Origin: Campylobacter sp. VBCF_01 NA2
GTDB lineage: Bacteria > Campylobacterota > Campylobacteria > Campylobacterales > Campylobacteraceae
Assembly: GCF_027797205.1 (NCBI RefSeq)
Contig: NZ_CP115607.1
Span: 186,001 to 250,000 of the forward strand
Length of the DNA stretch: 64,000 bases
Direction of reading: 5' to 3'
Part shown: positions 63,723 to 64,000 of the stretch, in pieces
Position numbering within the stretch: position 1 is the first letter of the stretch
How the letters are laid out: each line of letters starts with the position of its first letter
Position numbers and translations under genes: made by a program
The notes under the pieces: generated by a model
The model's database searches: none
What the model was told of the DNA's origin: nothing
The model's input: only the letters and a program-made list of their open reading frames with translations

Positions 63723-64000
63723 AGATTTTCCTTTATTTTGCGCATATACGCCTCTTTCATCGCGCGCTCGAATTCGTCGTTGCTGGCAAACTCGCGCCCA
63801 AAAACCTCGCCCCAGAGCGCCTCGTCCTCCATGCAAAGATAAAAAAATACTTCCTCATGCCACGCGCGCAGGCTAGAATAGGCGAATTTAAACATTTCGA
63901 GTTTGATATTTTTAGGGTATGAAATTTTGCCGTTTGCCTGCGAAAATGGCATTTGCAAAATTTTGCTCTCTAAACCTCTGGCGCGCAGTTTTTTGATAAC
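63719..64000 (-). CDS. C-terminus of a probable spore photoproduct lyase-like radical SAM protein (partial)
   Basis: The frame is open to the right edge; 93 C-terminal residues are visible. The segment SYPKNIKLEMFKFAYSSLRAW, followed by VFFYLCMEDEALWGEVFGREF, recalls the C-terminal end of SplB-family proteins (a Leu-Cys-Met-Glu stretch followed by a Trp and Val-Phe-Gly). The radical SAM CxxxCxxC motif would lie outside the window. In a non-sporing bacterium the role would be other DNA lesion repair or an unrelated function. The family call is moderate. Confidence 0.5.
   Translation of the reverse strand, partial: VIKKLRARGLESKILQMPFSQANGKISYPKNIKLEMFKFAYSSLRAWHEEVFFYLCMEDEALWGEVFGREFASNDEFERAMKEAYMRKIKENL

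Overview
The window reads as a Campylobacter-type (Campylobacterota) chromosome. Support comes from moderately AT-rich DNA, extended -10 promoters of the T-rich/GC/TATAAT kind, many GTG and TTG starts, 4-base stop/start overlaps, a glutamine synthetase, Omp18-like Pal and short Pgi and ComEC typical of the genus, and gene orders I recall from Campylobacter. These orders are rplU-rpmA-obgE-fmt-birA-parA-parB-atp-tol-pal-slyD-fabD-mtnN and HIT/pheS-pheT-aroA-ispH-rpsA-serA. The species cannot be named from sequence alone.

Layout. 1-1.2 kb: a dispersed repeat, a copper-type DUF411 protein and a lipoprotein. 1.35-19.7 kb: a dense housekeeping run (ribosomal proteins, ObgE, Fmt, biotin ligase, ParAB, seven F-type ATP synthase genes, the whole Tol-Pal envelope machine, a histidine-rich SlyD, FabD, MTA/SAH nucleosidase, TtcA). 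19.8-28.5 kb: an eight-gene group 4 [NiFe]-hydrogenase operon (hyfABCEFGHI) with two antiporter-like subunits, then an orphan solute-binding protein and a YedE-type membrane protein. 30.8-33.6 kb: an AT-rich accessory cassette (XRE regulator, divergent membrane protein, DUF2971 protein, exported duplicated-domain protein). 33.7-44 kb: upp, tRNA-Ser(GCU), a structured G-rich repeat, larA, comEC, glnA, a Spy-like protein with a two-component system, dps, HIT. 44-53 kb: pheST-aroA-ispH-rpsA-serA. 53-58.3 kb: a truncated sulfatase paralog, a membrane-anchored HerA-like ATPase, an orphan pilin and an LtaS-like sulfatase. 58.4-64 kb: galU, pgi, an MFS exporter, a HIT-like protein, an SDR and the C-terminus of a probable spore-photoproduct-lyase-like protein.

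Links between genes. Nickel runs through the window: a [NiFe]-hydrogenase, a SlyD with a His/Cys-rich tail and a LarA family (nickel-pincer) enzyme. The YedE protein 1 kb from hyf hints at selenium use, which would suit a selenocysteine formate dehydrogenase partner encoded elsewhere. The Tol-Pal operon follows ATP synthase directly.

Most interesting: (1) the 30.8-33.6 kb cassette, with three matching 15-bp operator-like dyads between the regulator and its targets and an exported protein made of two copies of a four-cysteine domain; (2) the membrane HerA-like ATPase next to a truncated paralog of the neighbouring sulfatase; (3) intergenic repeats with constant ends and inner stems that differ in sequence but stay self-complementary, including a G-rich element with a predicted G-quadruplex found twice.
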